Assembly: GCA_009617715.1 (NCBI GenBank)
Contig: VTFK01000161.1
Coordinates: 480,415-544,414 of the forward strand
DNA: 64,000 nt
Direction of reading: 5' to 3'
Source: Plectrocnemia conspersa
Taxonomy: Eukaryota > Arthropoda > Insecta > Trichoptera > Polycentropodidae
In this document: positions 34,933 to 45,966 of the stretch, one piece after another
Numbering within the stretch: position 1 is the first letter of the stretch
How the letters are laid out: every line of letters starts with the position of its first letter
The notes under the pieces: model-generated
Told to the model about the DNA's origin: nothing
The model's database searches: none
What the model saw: the letters and a program-made list of their open reading frames with translations, nothing else
Position numbers and translations under genes: made by a program

Positions 34933-37080
34933 AAGAAGCATGAAGCCTTCGTACTAGGTTTCTTAAGTATTTAAATATATTCCTAATCTTTATCTCGGTT
35001 TTTACCGATATTAAGTTATTTAACCAATTAGTGCAAAAAATCACTTAATTGTCTGTAAACTATTATTTAATTAAAAATATTGGTTATTAATAATTACTTT
35101 TATTAATCAATATTTTTTTTACATTTCATAAAATATCCATAACACAATCAGTGAGGGCGTTAATAATAAAGTGATTAATTTATTATTACATACTTTTTGA
35201 TCAGGGATGTAATTTCAGCTTTTTCACTCACCAGGATTAAAATCAGATGCGATTGAATTACCTTAGAAAATTTGATGGAATATTTTAAATACATAATTTT
35301 ATCGATTTTATTGTAATTTTGTTTGAAACGAATTCTATATACATGCATATAAATTAAATAACTAAAAATATTTTAATTGTGATCGAATTATTGAACTGAT
35401 TGAAATAAAATCTATTAACTCGAACTGCACAATAATTTGCGACGCACACCTGTTGAGATAAGCGTTAAACCAGCGCTAAGCACTTTTCAAACTTAAACAA
35501 TTTTCCGTTCTAGCTACTATTTTACTCGCGCTTGAATATAATAATATATTAATAATTTAAAAAATATTTTTATCTAGCAGTGAAATTACATATTACATTA
35601 TTCAAATAATATATACCAATGGTAATGTATCAATGCGCACGCAGCGATACTTCGCGGTCGTGTACATACACAGCTTATTAACGCACACTTAGACCAGTGT
35701 CCATTATGACGTTCCCTGCGTTAAACGATGATAAATTATGGGCCTTTCCAAGATTTTCATTCGTTCAGCGAACGAATTCTGCGAATTTCGGTCATAGTAG
35801 ATACAACCGATATTTTATTCACATATGTGTTTTGAAGCCGTAAATTTTTTTTTTGTTAAGAAAAGTTCATTTTCTTGCATTTTGAAACAAAATAAAGAGG
35901 CATAAAGGATCATGGATTTTGGAGCGGTACTAGTCACTCGGGTATATTGAGAGAAAAACGACTACTTGTGTTCCTCAAGCTGACAATTTTTTTTTTCAAA
36001 TTTCATTAAAGAATATTTAAATATTTATATAGTGGACGCACCCACGGAAAACATGTAATTTTACTTTTTAAAATAATGACACCCACACTTTGAGAACCGC
36101 CTCTTACGTACATACACTCAATTACACACCTAATCACCGTCCGGTCCGCAAAAAGTCCTGCTTTAATGGACGCTTGATGCAATTACGGCAATTTCCGGCG
36201 CGCTCGCCGCTTCCCGGCGAGACGCCAAAGTAAAAGCTTTTCTATCAAATTATTACTAAAAAAAAAACAAGCGCAGCACGCATATGGCAGCCTGGAATTC
36301 CCAGCGCCGACCCTGGATCGAAATACGATCACAGCCGAATCCCATTAATCCGCTTCCCGCTACCATCCGGGGGATTAATTCAATTACAGATTTTTCAATC
36401 CAAATCTAAGAGCTAGCACGCTGAGGACTTTGATATCGAAGTATATGTTCATTGATAAAACGTAGAAAATTATTTAGCTGCTTGAGGTTTGGCGTATAAA
36501 TAAAATACACTACAATAGATCGATATTGAAAGCCCTAGTCGTTCCTGGCTATGAAATGCTAGGTAGTAGTAGTAGCTTCTAGGATTTGCGCTCTCAATTG
36601 CCGGTATTAATAAAATTCTCGAGTGGGCGTGTGTTTGAATTGGATCACGTGCCTTATCACCGACCATGCGAGAGACGTACTTCCACAAGATAATGTCCTA
36701 CACCATATTTATCCACTTATGACATGATAGACATACACACACGAATGCGGTAGTCTTATCTGTGCAACGTAAACACTTAACGCAATCCTGGGCTATGAGC
36801 GTTGATACGTTGAAGGACGATTATAGAGGACAGGAATTTTATTAAAAATATACAGTTGTGGCCAATTGAAAGTAGTGTATTTTTTTCGTCGTCCCAGCAA
36901 ATGCATAATGGCGAGCCTTTAACTCAACACGTGCGCGCGAACTTTTTTTGGTTCTATTCATAGAAAGCAATATCGTGGACATTTAAAAATTAGATAAATA
37001 AAACACTTTTATAACATCTTAACAAAATTATTTTGACGTAATTTCACCTTTATTTAAAAATTAAATTAAATTCTTGTATT
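34933..37080. other. Noncoding stretch with no gene recognised
   Basis: 35925-36025 shares blocks with 4330-4440. CACTTTGAGAACCGCCT near 36087 resembles an inverted hAT end. 36120-36400 is CG-rich with a small hairpin (CTCGCCG and CGGCGAG, 36203-36221). CAGTTGTGGCCAATTGAAAG at 36854 resembles a Tc1-type end without a partner. No gene. Confidence 0.35.
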
Positions 37081-37084
37081 CTGC

Positions 37085-37200
37085 CTGGCATCAATAAATA
37101 CAAAAAATTGGTCTCAGATCGAAACCCTGCGGAACTCCAGAAGGAGTGAACTAATCTAATTCATGAGTTGTTGGAGATCTCTTAAATAACTGATGCATTC
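37085..37200 (-). mobile_element. LINE reverse transcriptase scrap (motif B)
   Basis: On the minus strand a short frame reads FTPSGVPQGFDLRPIFCIY, with an upstream shifted SYLRDLQQL-like piece. It corresponds to the YLSNRRQFV...FTPSGVPQGS region of LINE B. Only about 110 bp survive. Confidence 0.6.
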
Positions 37201-37206
37201 TAATTT

Positions 37207-37280
37207 TTCGATTTTCTCTTCATTTCACTTCTCAAATTTTGTCATCAATATTTGAGAAGTGAAGTGAAGAGAAAATCGAA
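37207..37280. ncRNA. Long near-perfect hairpin, 31-bp stem and 12-nt loop
   Basis: TTCGATTTTCTCTTCATTTC continuing ACTTCTCAAAT pairs with 37250-37280 with a single G.T-type mismatch. The loop is TTTGTCATCAAT. The 74-nt length is in the range of microRNA precursors, but the stem is unusually perfect and may instead be a palindromic MITE or a small-interfering-RNA source. It lies directly beside the LINE scrap at 37085-37200. RNA status is inference. Confidence 0.35.
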
Positions 37281-39220
37281 TTTTTTTTTATTCATATAAA
37301 AAAATGTTTGTAATAGATATTTTTATATATGAAATATATTTACCGTTATCGTTTTTATATTATTATCATAGTATGTTTTTTAAATATAAAACAACTGGAA
37401 AATTGTAAAACGTTTATATTTTAATATTAATATATGTATGAATTAATATTAGATACATTTTTTACATTTTATTCTTAAAATAATATTTTAAAAACACAAT
37501 TTAAAGTAGAATCAGATATTCTCATTCTGTTTTTGTTAAACATTTTAGGCCGTGGAAAAATAAGGTTCAATTTTAGCCATTATTGTATATACGTTTATCT
37601 AATTGTTATGTTTTTGTTGTTCCCTGCAAATGTATTTAAATAAATAATTATATATGTGGATAATTACCTCATTATAAATCAGGGTGCATTCTGTACATTT
37701 TCAGATAATGGAATGACGACTCTCCGAGAGATAATATTTGTCATGATATTGGAATTTTAATTTTTGGACGAATATGATGCTATCTTTTAGCGAATTTCAT
37801 TTTTCGTTATACGGTAACGATGCGCTTTAGAGGAGCAGCAACGCTTCAACTTACTAAAGCCATATATTAAATTCGAAAGCTTGAGTTTCTTGATAGTATA
37901 TGTTGTCCGATCCCAATCAGAAACAAACTAATATAAACCTTCCAGGGTTAAAAATGAAAAAAGTATATGATTTTAAAATTAACTTTACAATAATTAGTTA
38001 TTTATATCTTCAACCAATTTTTCAATAAAATTTACTTTACAATACTTGGTTATTAATAGTTTCAATTAGTCACCATAGGCTGATAATGCATTTGGTTAGT
38101 CCAAGAACATATTTCTGGATTTCAATGTTACCTTTTTTTCGGTACGAATGGCGCGCAAATTTTCAGTTAGTCTAATGTTCTTAACAAATAGTTCTAGAGA
38201 CTTCATCGATCGTTAAACGTTCTCTTACATATTTCTCATGAACATCATTTCTTCCTACTTAAATTAATCACACCATTTTATTACATGTTGCCTGTTTGTA
38301 ATGTCAGTGCCATAAAGCTGTCTGAAAAATTGAAATAACTCATTGTTTAGTTCTTCTAATATTATGTAAGCATCGGAATAGCGTACTCCGTTAGGTAACT
38401 GTTCATGGATTAAATAAATACAGTAGTTTTTCATCATACAATTCACGACTGGGCTTTTAAATGACGCATAACTATTAGACGAGCTTTCGTGACACACGCC
38501 AATACAATAATCCTGCGAAGGTTTTAAAAGGAAATTATAGCTTTTCCTCGGGGGTGGTTACGCAAAATGGCCGACGGCTAATCATGGGATTTTCCCAGCT
38601 GAAATAATCAATAGATAGTCTGCATCGCCAGATGTTAAAAATGCAACGTGCCTCTCGAGGCGATTTTCCTCGCTTTTCACGCGGATTTTCCACTTCGTGT
38701 ACCGTTCACGCACCGCGCTCTCCACATTAGATACGCTCCAAAGGCCAAAAATTAAAAACTGGTACGAGGAAAACAAAAACAGGCGATGTGGCAAAAATGT
38801 AGCTCACGTCTCTGTTGCGAATTCGAAGTTTACTATGTGAAACCCTCGACGCTGACGAACAATGTACACGTCGGGTCGTATTTGCATGTCAAAAAAGAGA
38901 AACAAACAAACGCGTGGTGTGCGATCGAAAAGATTCGAGATTGTCACGTACGCGAAGAGTTTTTAAAATATGATATTTTTAACAAGCATGAGATGTTCTT
39001 ACCGAATTATTTTATTGAATATATATATATACAGATGTATATTACATTGATTATAAAATTGATGGTTTACAATCCAGAAGATCTATTATACCAATTTGCC
39101 TCTGATTTAAAAAAAAAAAAAAAATGGTAAAAAACTCATCATATTGTGCATCTTTTGCCTTCACTGTTCACTAAATTAAATTCTGTGTTTGAAATTTAAA
39201 ATTTTCTAAAAATTTCAAGA
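37281..39220. other. Noncoding stretch with unassigned open frames
   Basis: A minus-strand open frame at 38264-38497 contains GVRYSDAYIILEELNNELFQ, which looks protein-like but matches no family I recognise. 38600-38960 is CG-richer with open frames on both strands. No splice-supported exon was found. Confidence 0.3.
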
Positions 39221-39222
39221 TA

Positions 39223-39480
39223 ACATAATCCGTAAGGTCTAGACTAGTAAATAAGAGATCACAGGTTCGGGTCTCCGCAGCAGACTCAATTTTGTATTAT
39301 AAAAATACGCTATTTTAAAAAAAACAGCCCCAGCTGAAAAGTAGCATTTATTGATCATAAATTATAATACACATAATAATTTATAATTAATTATATGTGC
39401 TACCTACTTTTAGATGTTTATTAAATCCGATTACCATGTTGTAACGCATTGGGCTTACGCCTGTTACGTTACAACATAAT
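39223..39480 (+). mobile_element. tRNA-derived SINE, copy 2
   Basis: The head retains AATCCGTAAGGTCTAGACTA and a B box GGTTCGGGTCT. The 3' hairpin is the clearest of the three: TGTTGTAAC, loop GCATTGGGCTTACGCCTGTTAC, GTTACAACA. Same family as 29833 and 51325. Confidence 0.8.
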
Positions 39481-40230
39481 ATTGCTTAATGGATATCTGA
39501 TCAGAACGCAATCGTTTGTTTTACATCGACGAGAATAAAAAATCGTTCCTAGAAAGTTTAAGTCATTTGCGCAATTAAATGTGCTATATGTCAACAAAAT
39601 AATAATTATTAGTTTAAAAACAAAATTTATGTTAGGTTTCTTATTAGTATGCGTTTGATTGATTTGTGGCGACCGTTCGCCAAACAAGATAACGACGTTT
39701 CTTGGAACAACTTTTTCAACAAATAAATTAACGAGTTTTTAGTAATAAAAAAATATATAACAGATATGTTTTTAGTAAGTTGCGACTAATTTCGTCGCGA
39801 AGTATGTGCGTGGTCCTGAGAATAATACCATGTGTTTGATATGTAGCAGTAATATTAATAACAAAGAATAAGTGCATAATATTTCATTAGCTTTATAGTA
39901 CAAGTACTTTGAAACTGTTAATGGATACCGTTTAATTGACGTCCGCATGAATACGCAATAGCGTTTATTATATTTAGTCGACGAGAAAACTTTGTTTCTT
40001 TTGTTTTTATATTTGCTTAACGGTGAAGTATGTTTTAATAATTGTTTTCACTGCTAATAAATTTTATTGTAATTTATTGCCACAAGGACTTTTTTTATTT
40101 ATATGTGAAATTATACTCTGATTTTGAGATTGTCATGAAATATAACTACACACATTAATATTAATACGTATAAAACAATGATTAAAATGTTTTTTGTAAC
40201 GATTTTTATAAAAAATTTGACTTTTTTTCC
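39481..40230. other. Noncoding stretch with no gene recognised
   Basis: AT-rich; the minus-strand frame at 39469-39687 overlaps the SINE tail and is not considered a gene. Confidence 0.35.
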
Positions 40231-40234
40231 TTAA

Positions 40235-40790
40235 CCCTTTGAGTAGTTAGTTAATTTATACACATTTGTTAATTTGTTAGTATACAAATGGGAATGAATT
40301 AATTTTACGTATTTATTCATATTCATTTGTGTTGTAATTTATTTATTAATATTTTATATTTCATTTATAAAAAATTATTAAAACAAGCGTTACTCTCAAC
40401 GTATTATTGTTTTGATTTATTTAGCCACTTTTTTGTATTAGTATGAGCTAATAATTTATTTTAACACTTTTCAATTATTAAATTTCGTTAATTTATTTTA
40501 CATATTTTTTCATATATTATTCGGCTTTTGTGCATTTTTTTATATTAATTCAGAGGCTCTTAATATTTTTTTATAAAATGAATATAAAATTTTATTTGTT
40601 ATGTTTATTTATTTCGTACTATTTTCTATAAAAAAACATTAGTATTATTTTATTATAAAAATCATTTACATTAAATCAAATAAAAAAATTGTTTTTTATT
40701 TATTATTTCTTTAGTAATATATGACTATCTGGGGTACTTCAAATCATAAATATCGACCGCCGTACAGGTACGGCGATACCGCTCAAAGGG
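40235..40790. mobile_element. piggyBac-type MITE, 556 bp
   Basis: Begins CCCTTTGAG and ends CTCAAAGGG with TTAA exactly at 40231-40234 and 40791-40794. CCC...GGG ends with TTAA are characteristic of piggyBac. Subterminal GTACAGGTAC palindrome and CGGCGATACCGC lie near the right end. The interior is very AT-rich with no transposase. Confidence 0.82.
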
Positions 40791-40794
40791 TTAA

Positions 40795-42312
40795 ACAAAT
40801 TTATAATATTATATTTTAGATCGATTTTTTTACTTCTCTTTAACGCATTATTTCTTATTAATACTAATAAACATATATTATACGGCTTTTTGCCGAAACA
40901 ACGAGTATGGCTATTTGAAGATCAATTTAGGTAATTTTCAATTTCTTTATCAATTTTCTCATTAGTAGAATTCTTTATCTAGATAGGCCTGCTAAAGTCA
41001 TTTAAAAAAAGGCTTTAGTCAGTTCATTGTCTAAATATATATTGCATAAATCATGTAGTATTTTTTTGTTATCTAGATTCTAAATTCTAAATTAAATGGC
41101 ACAAAAATATATTACAAAAAATATACAAAAATGCGATACAGCTGCAGTTTTAATAAAAAAATAATAATACAATAAAAAACGAACAAGAAGAAATCGCTGA
41201 CGATTATTTTTTAATATAAAACAAAGCAACATTCATACTGAGTAACACGCACAAAGGCCTCCTTTGTTCGTCACATTTCTTTTTTAACAGTTTCGTCAGA
41301 TGACAGTGAGAGAGAGAGGGAAAATTCGAGATAACACGTAATAGAAGGCGGTGTGGGGAAAGCGACAATAGCCCTTGGGCGCGAACGTGAAAATGCTGAA
41401 AATTTAGATTTTTATTTTATTTTTTTGCTGCGAATTCGTAAAATGTCAACAAGAAAAGCGGGTCCTTTACAAAGCGTCGGATTTAGACGCGAAAAGCGAA
41501 GTAACCGGACCGTGAAAAATTCATGAAATGGCCAGACGGCGAATTGGGCATATTCAAGATCGGCGACGGTGGAGCATGTATTATGCATATCGATCATTGT
41601 TAGAGCTATTTTATAAAAGAGCATTTATTTTTAGACGAAGGACGCGTACTGATCTGACATGCTCAAAAAACAACTGTTGACTGTGTCAAATGCTCTTAAT
41701 TCTTCTTACTATAAAATATTTGTGATACTCACTGGTGACAGTAATAAAGAACTAGCAGTATTTCGGTCTAGTTTACTGTGTGTTTTTATTCTATTCTTCT
41801 TCAATTTTAATATAAACATAACGAACCTCTATACCACACATCAAAGGCATCCAATTTTATCTCTATGACAGGTGTACCCAACCTTTTTGTACCCTAGAGC
41901 ACATTTAAAATATCGGTAGGGATGCGAGCACCATCTTTAAAATGTCATTTAAAATGGCTTCAAAATATAGGAAGTATATTAGGCATGAACATTTTTTTTG
42001 TTAATTATTTTTAATGGCATGAAAAATATTTTTTTTTGTATTTTTAAATAATATGGTGCACACTGTGATGTACAAAATATCCCGGTAAAAATAAATCTAA
42101 AATAGATTCAAAATCAAGCAATAAAGTTATTAATTACGTTGCAATGTGCACTGGGTCTGAGGAGCTTAATGTACAACCCTTCTGACGAAGTATAAATATT
42201 TCTTCCGGGTGTCTTTATAAGTGAAACCATTGTGGTCCCTTTCCTGATGTCAACAAAAGATACATAATACGTTACTATTCATTGGACTTTACAATGTTAA
42301 TACTAGGCTTTT
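40795..42312. other. Noncoding stretch with no gene recognised
   Basis: 41290-41660 is CG-richer (open frame 41412-41624 minus, no domain). CAGGTGTACCCAACCTTTTT at 41871 resembles a hAT-type end without a partner. Confidence 0.35.
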
Positions 42313-42314
42313 GT

Positions 42315-42525
42315 TAAAGATCATAAACTATATTTACACTAGTAGAAATATAATTCTACTAACTAGGCCAGTGAATATGTATGAAACTATTGATTTATAA
42401 TTTCACTGGTTAATATCAGTGAAACATTTTGCCCTGTCGTTGAAACTAAAATTGACAAATGTGAAACGTCCGCTTGGTGTTCAAACCCAACTTGACATAA
42501 TTGAGGTTGTAAAATTATCTATAGT
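42315..42525 (-). repeat. Dispersed repeat family W, inverted copy
   Basis: On the minus strand: TGTCAAGTTGGGTTTGAACA, CCAAGCGGACGTTTCACATT, TGTCAATTTTAG, then TTCACTGATATTAACCAGTG and ATTTCTACTAGTGTAAAT. Same order as the other W copies. Confidence 0.55.
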
Positions 42526-44100
42526 TTTAGTTTTTGATTTTTGAAAATATAGTTAATTTTTGAGTTTGTAGAGTAAGAAATACAATTGTGGTTAGAAACA
42601 TTAAAGGATTTATGGGATATATAATATTAACTAAACAACCAGCTGTATCAAAAGCGAAAGAGGTTCATCTTTAGTCACATCATGCTCTTGTGTGGATTAT
42701 CACTCGTTCAGCAACGAAATTTTGAGCAGCAACAAACGATGCATGATATATTCTTGTTCCAACACATTCTAATTAACGTATTGTTATAAATAGGTTAGTA
42801 TATTTGCTTCTGAAGGTGTTATTATATCATTTTCTGCAATGAAAATATATAGTCTCATCGAGATAAATTTATAGCAAGGGCTATGAAATTGTCAAATAAA
42901 ATTTCCAAAGTAAATATGTGACATTGGAACGAAAATTAAAATGTGTGGTTCGCTTCTGATCCGCTACCATGACGTGTTTTTAGAACTATGCGTTTCTTAT
43001 CGGTCTTCCATGTTTAACGATGTTCGTAAACGCTACTGCATCTCTCTCCCAGCCTCCAAACGTTGTCGCCGGCCGATGATGGCCGTCCTTGCGTTTCGTG
43101 GCCATATGCCAGCGATCGTTGCAATTATATGCATCGATCTGAATCCTTGCCAATGTGGCGAGATTTTTTAATGACTACTCAAGCGTTAACGTTATTTCAC
43201 GTTACGTAAAGCCGGCGGGGGTGTTGACATTGTTGCTTTTAAGCAACTTTCGTCGACGGTAACGGTAACTTTTTGCTGCTGTCGCTCATCTTGTGGATCT
43301 GTAGCAATCTATATTTTAGTGCTGATATAAACAATCAAAACATTTTTGTCAATTTAATTAATTTAAATAATTACTTATACACTCATCATGACTTGACGAG
43401 TTTCTCCAATGCGTCTTGATGACCTTTATACAACATAGTTCTAGACATACATATACACATTTTGTATTTTTAAATACATAAAATTTGATATTCTATAGCC
43501 CGCAGCTGAAAATCACAAGCATCGATGGATTGTCGACACCACCCCCTCAGTAACAAAAAAAATGTTTCGCTTAAAATGCAATGGATTATATTCCAATGCT
43601 TGAAAAATGGCACTAGGATTCGAATACAATACAATTTCTTTATATAAATATTATATATAGTATATATACGTCACATGATTTATTGCTAACTATATCTGAT
43701 TTTTTTATAACCAAACAAAACTAACAGTCTGTGTTTAATATCAACTATAAATCTATCGATAGGATAATGATAAATTCTTCACTGAATTTCTGGAACTATG
43801 TGGAATGTCGCCACATATTTTGGTTATACAAATTCCAATTATGTTACTTTGCAGCGTCGAATCGTATAAATTACGCATTAAAACATTGCTACCGAATGTT
43901 ATTAGGGCAACAATTTTTTGATCGGCGTGCCTTTTAACTTTAAAATATTTGCGAAAAGACTTTTACATAGACTATAAATTAATCTTAGCTATAAAGTTGA
44001 CGATGTAAATTTAAAGGAATCATCTTGCTTCTGCCATTGTTAAACATGATTATTAATATTTTGTTCAATTTTTTCAAACCATTTTTTAAAATTTAAATTT
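42526..44100. other. Noncoding stretch with an isolated CG-rich block
   Basis: 42935-43310 is CG-rich in AT-rich surroundings, with a 76-codon open frame at 42941-43171 and an opposing open frame. Neither has recognisable domains. It could be regulatory or an unrecognised exon. The rest is featureless. Confidence 0.3.
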
Positions 44101-44106
44101 AATTTA

Positions 44107-44160
44107 AGCCGCCGCTTCTCTCTTCGCATACCTCGGAAATTCGGATTTAAACCTAACGTA
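44107..44160 (+). repeat. Short dispersed motif (CCGCTTCTCTCTTCGCAT), copy 3
   Basis: GCCGCTTCTCTCTTCGCATA followed by a GGATTTAAACC sequence; compare 9046 and 34858. Confidence 0.45.
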
Positions 44161-45960
44161 CGCACGTAGTAGTATAACATATACAAATTATACGTGACGA
44201 TCTCAACTGTTGCACAAAAATTAAATAACAAAAAATTGTCTTAACAATAATATAATTATACATTTTAATGTACTGTAAAATTATATTGTCCTAGAACATT
44301 ATTTTTTATTTAAACTCAATATCATTAACTAATCCGAGTCTCTCCAAACCTAATGAGATTCCCGAAGGGTACGTTTGCTAAATTTAGAATCTCATTTAAG
44401 GGGCAAACTTTATTTACTGAAATGTAGCGATGTAAACACAATAGAATGTCTGAAAAGGATATTCAGATAAATACTAATTAATTGTTTCAGAGTTTTAAAA
44501 ATAAAATTGAAGACATGTTTGAGATTAAGTAAGTTTTAATAAACTCTTGGTTCTATTATCAATGTTATTGAGTGGTAAGAGTATGAAAGATCACGTGATA
44601 ATTTACACTAGTGTTATCCTAAACATGTACTTAACGCATCATTATGAATCTATATCTAAAACATGACAGGCGTCACGTGGTAATAAACTTATTTGTGCAG
44701 ATAATAATATTCGGAAGTGACGCTACTTCCATTTTAGGCGCGTGGGGAGTACTCGATGCAGACGTAACATGTGCTGTAATTTTTTAACTTTTCTTTCTCT
44801 GATTGTGTCTGAGATCGTTGACTCTTTATGCATCGGTTTGTGTACGCCTGCGCAAGCACGTTTTGCACCGGTTTCAATGTCACGGCCAACTGGCCAGGTG
44901 TTCTGATTGTTCGTGACGACACCTGCTTTGGACTTGAATGTGGCACGTGGAATTCATTGCCACTAATCGCGGAGGAGGAGCTCCTGCCGTATCAGAATGT
45001 CGAGCTGCTGATTGAGGCGTTAGATTGTAGCAGGGATGGACTATTAAAGGATGAAAATATGACTACAGTTCGACCGGAAATAAATTAAAGTATTAATTAA
45101 ACAGTACATTTACCTAGAATCACCAAGTAAATCTAGCAGGGTTTATATTATGTTTGTTTGAACCAAAAAATATCCGCGATCCGAGACTGAGAAATGTTGG
45201 CGAAGAATTGAGTCATTGACTCTGTAATGACTGTAAATTTTGTGATAAAATTGATAGGAATGTTTTATATTTTAAAAATACATGCCACTGTAAGGCGCAG
45301 TATCCGAAAGGTGCAGGCCTTCTGGTGATACGACATGATCACTAGGGAACGCTTTAGTGGCGTCATTTCTCTGACTCTAGCAGCAACAACGCGCTGTGGT
45401 GCAGGCTGCTATATCAGCAATATTTTTATATAACATCAATCACTCAAAAGTTTAATATTATGTATGCTAAAGATTAACTAAAAATACGTTTCATTTCATT
45501 TGGAATAAAACGATTTTTTAAGACATTTTAACTGCCGTAACTTTTCTTAAAAATCCGTTGGCTAATGAACTTAGTCGAGATCCATCTGATCTTGTGACTA
45601 ATAAAAATCATCAAAAAAACATAAAGAGGTCAAAAATATGTTATTATAAATATTAAGTCATTTACTATTATTTATATTCGGTTATCGCTATTGCATAATG
45701 ATACAACTCTGTAGTGTTTTTATGTGACCTTGTACGTCAGAATTTATTTTTTACTGCTTTTTTTTATCAATGAGAATCAAATGTATTTTTTATGAATAAC
45801 AAAGAACTTTATCGTAAATTTCCTATAAATATGTTTTTAACAGCGTCGATAAGCATTCCATTAACACTATCAATATGTGTGTATTGTATTGACATAATTA
45901 ATAAATAATTATTGATAATGACAACCCTGAAAGGATTCGTGTATTCAATTTGCGTAGACA
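44161..45960. other. Noncoding stretch with an unassigned open frame
   Basis: An 86-codon frame at 44828-45088 (starts MHRFVYACASTFCTGFNV, ends KDENMTTVRPEIN) has more coding-like composition than its surroundings, but no domain I recognise and no clear splice partners. 45290-45340 repeats part of 30358-30400. Confidence 0.3.
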
Positions 45961-45966
45961 ACATAG

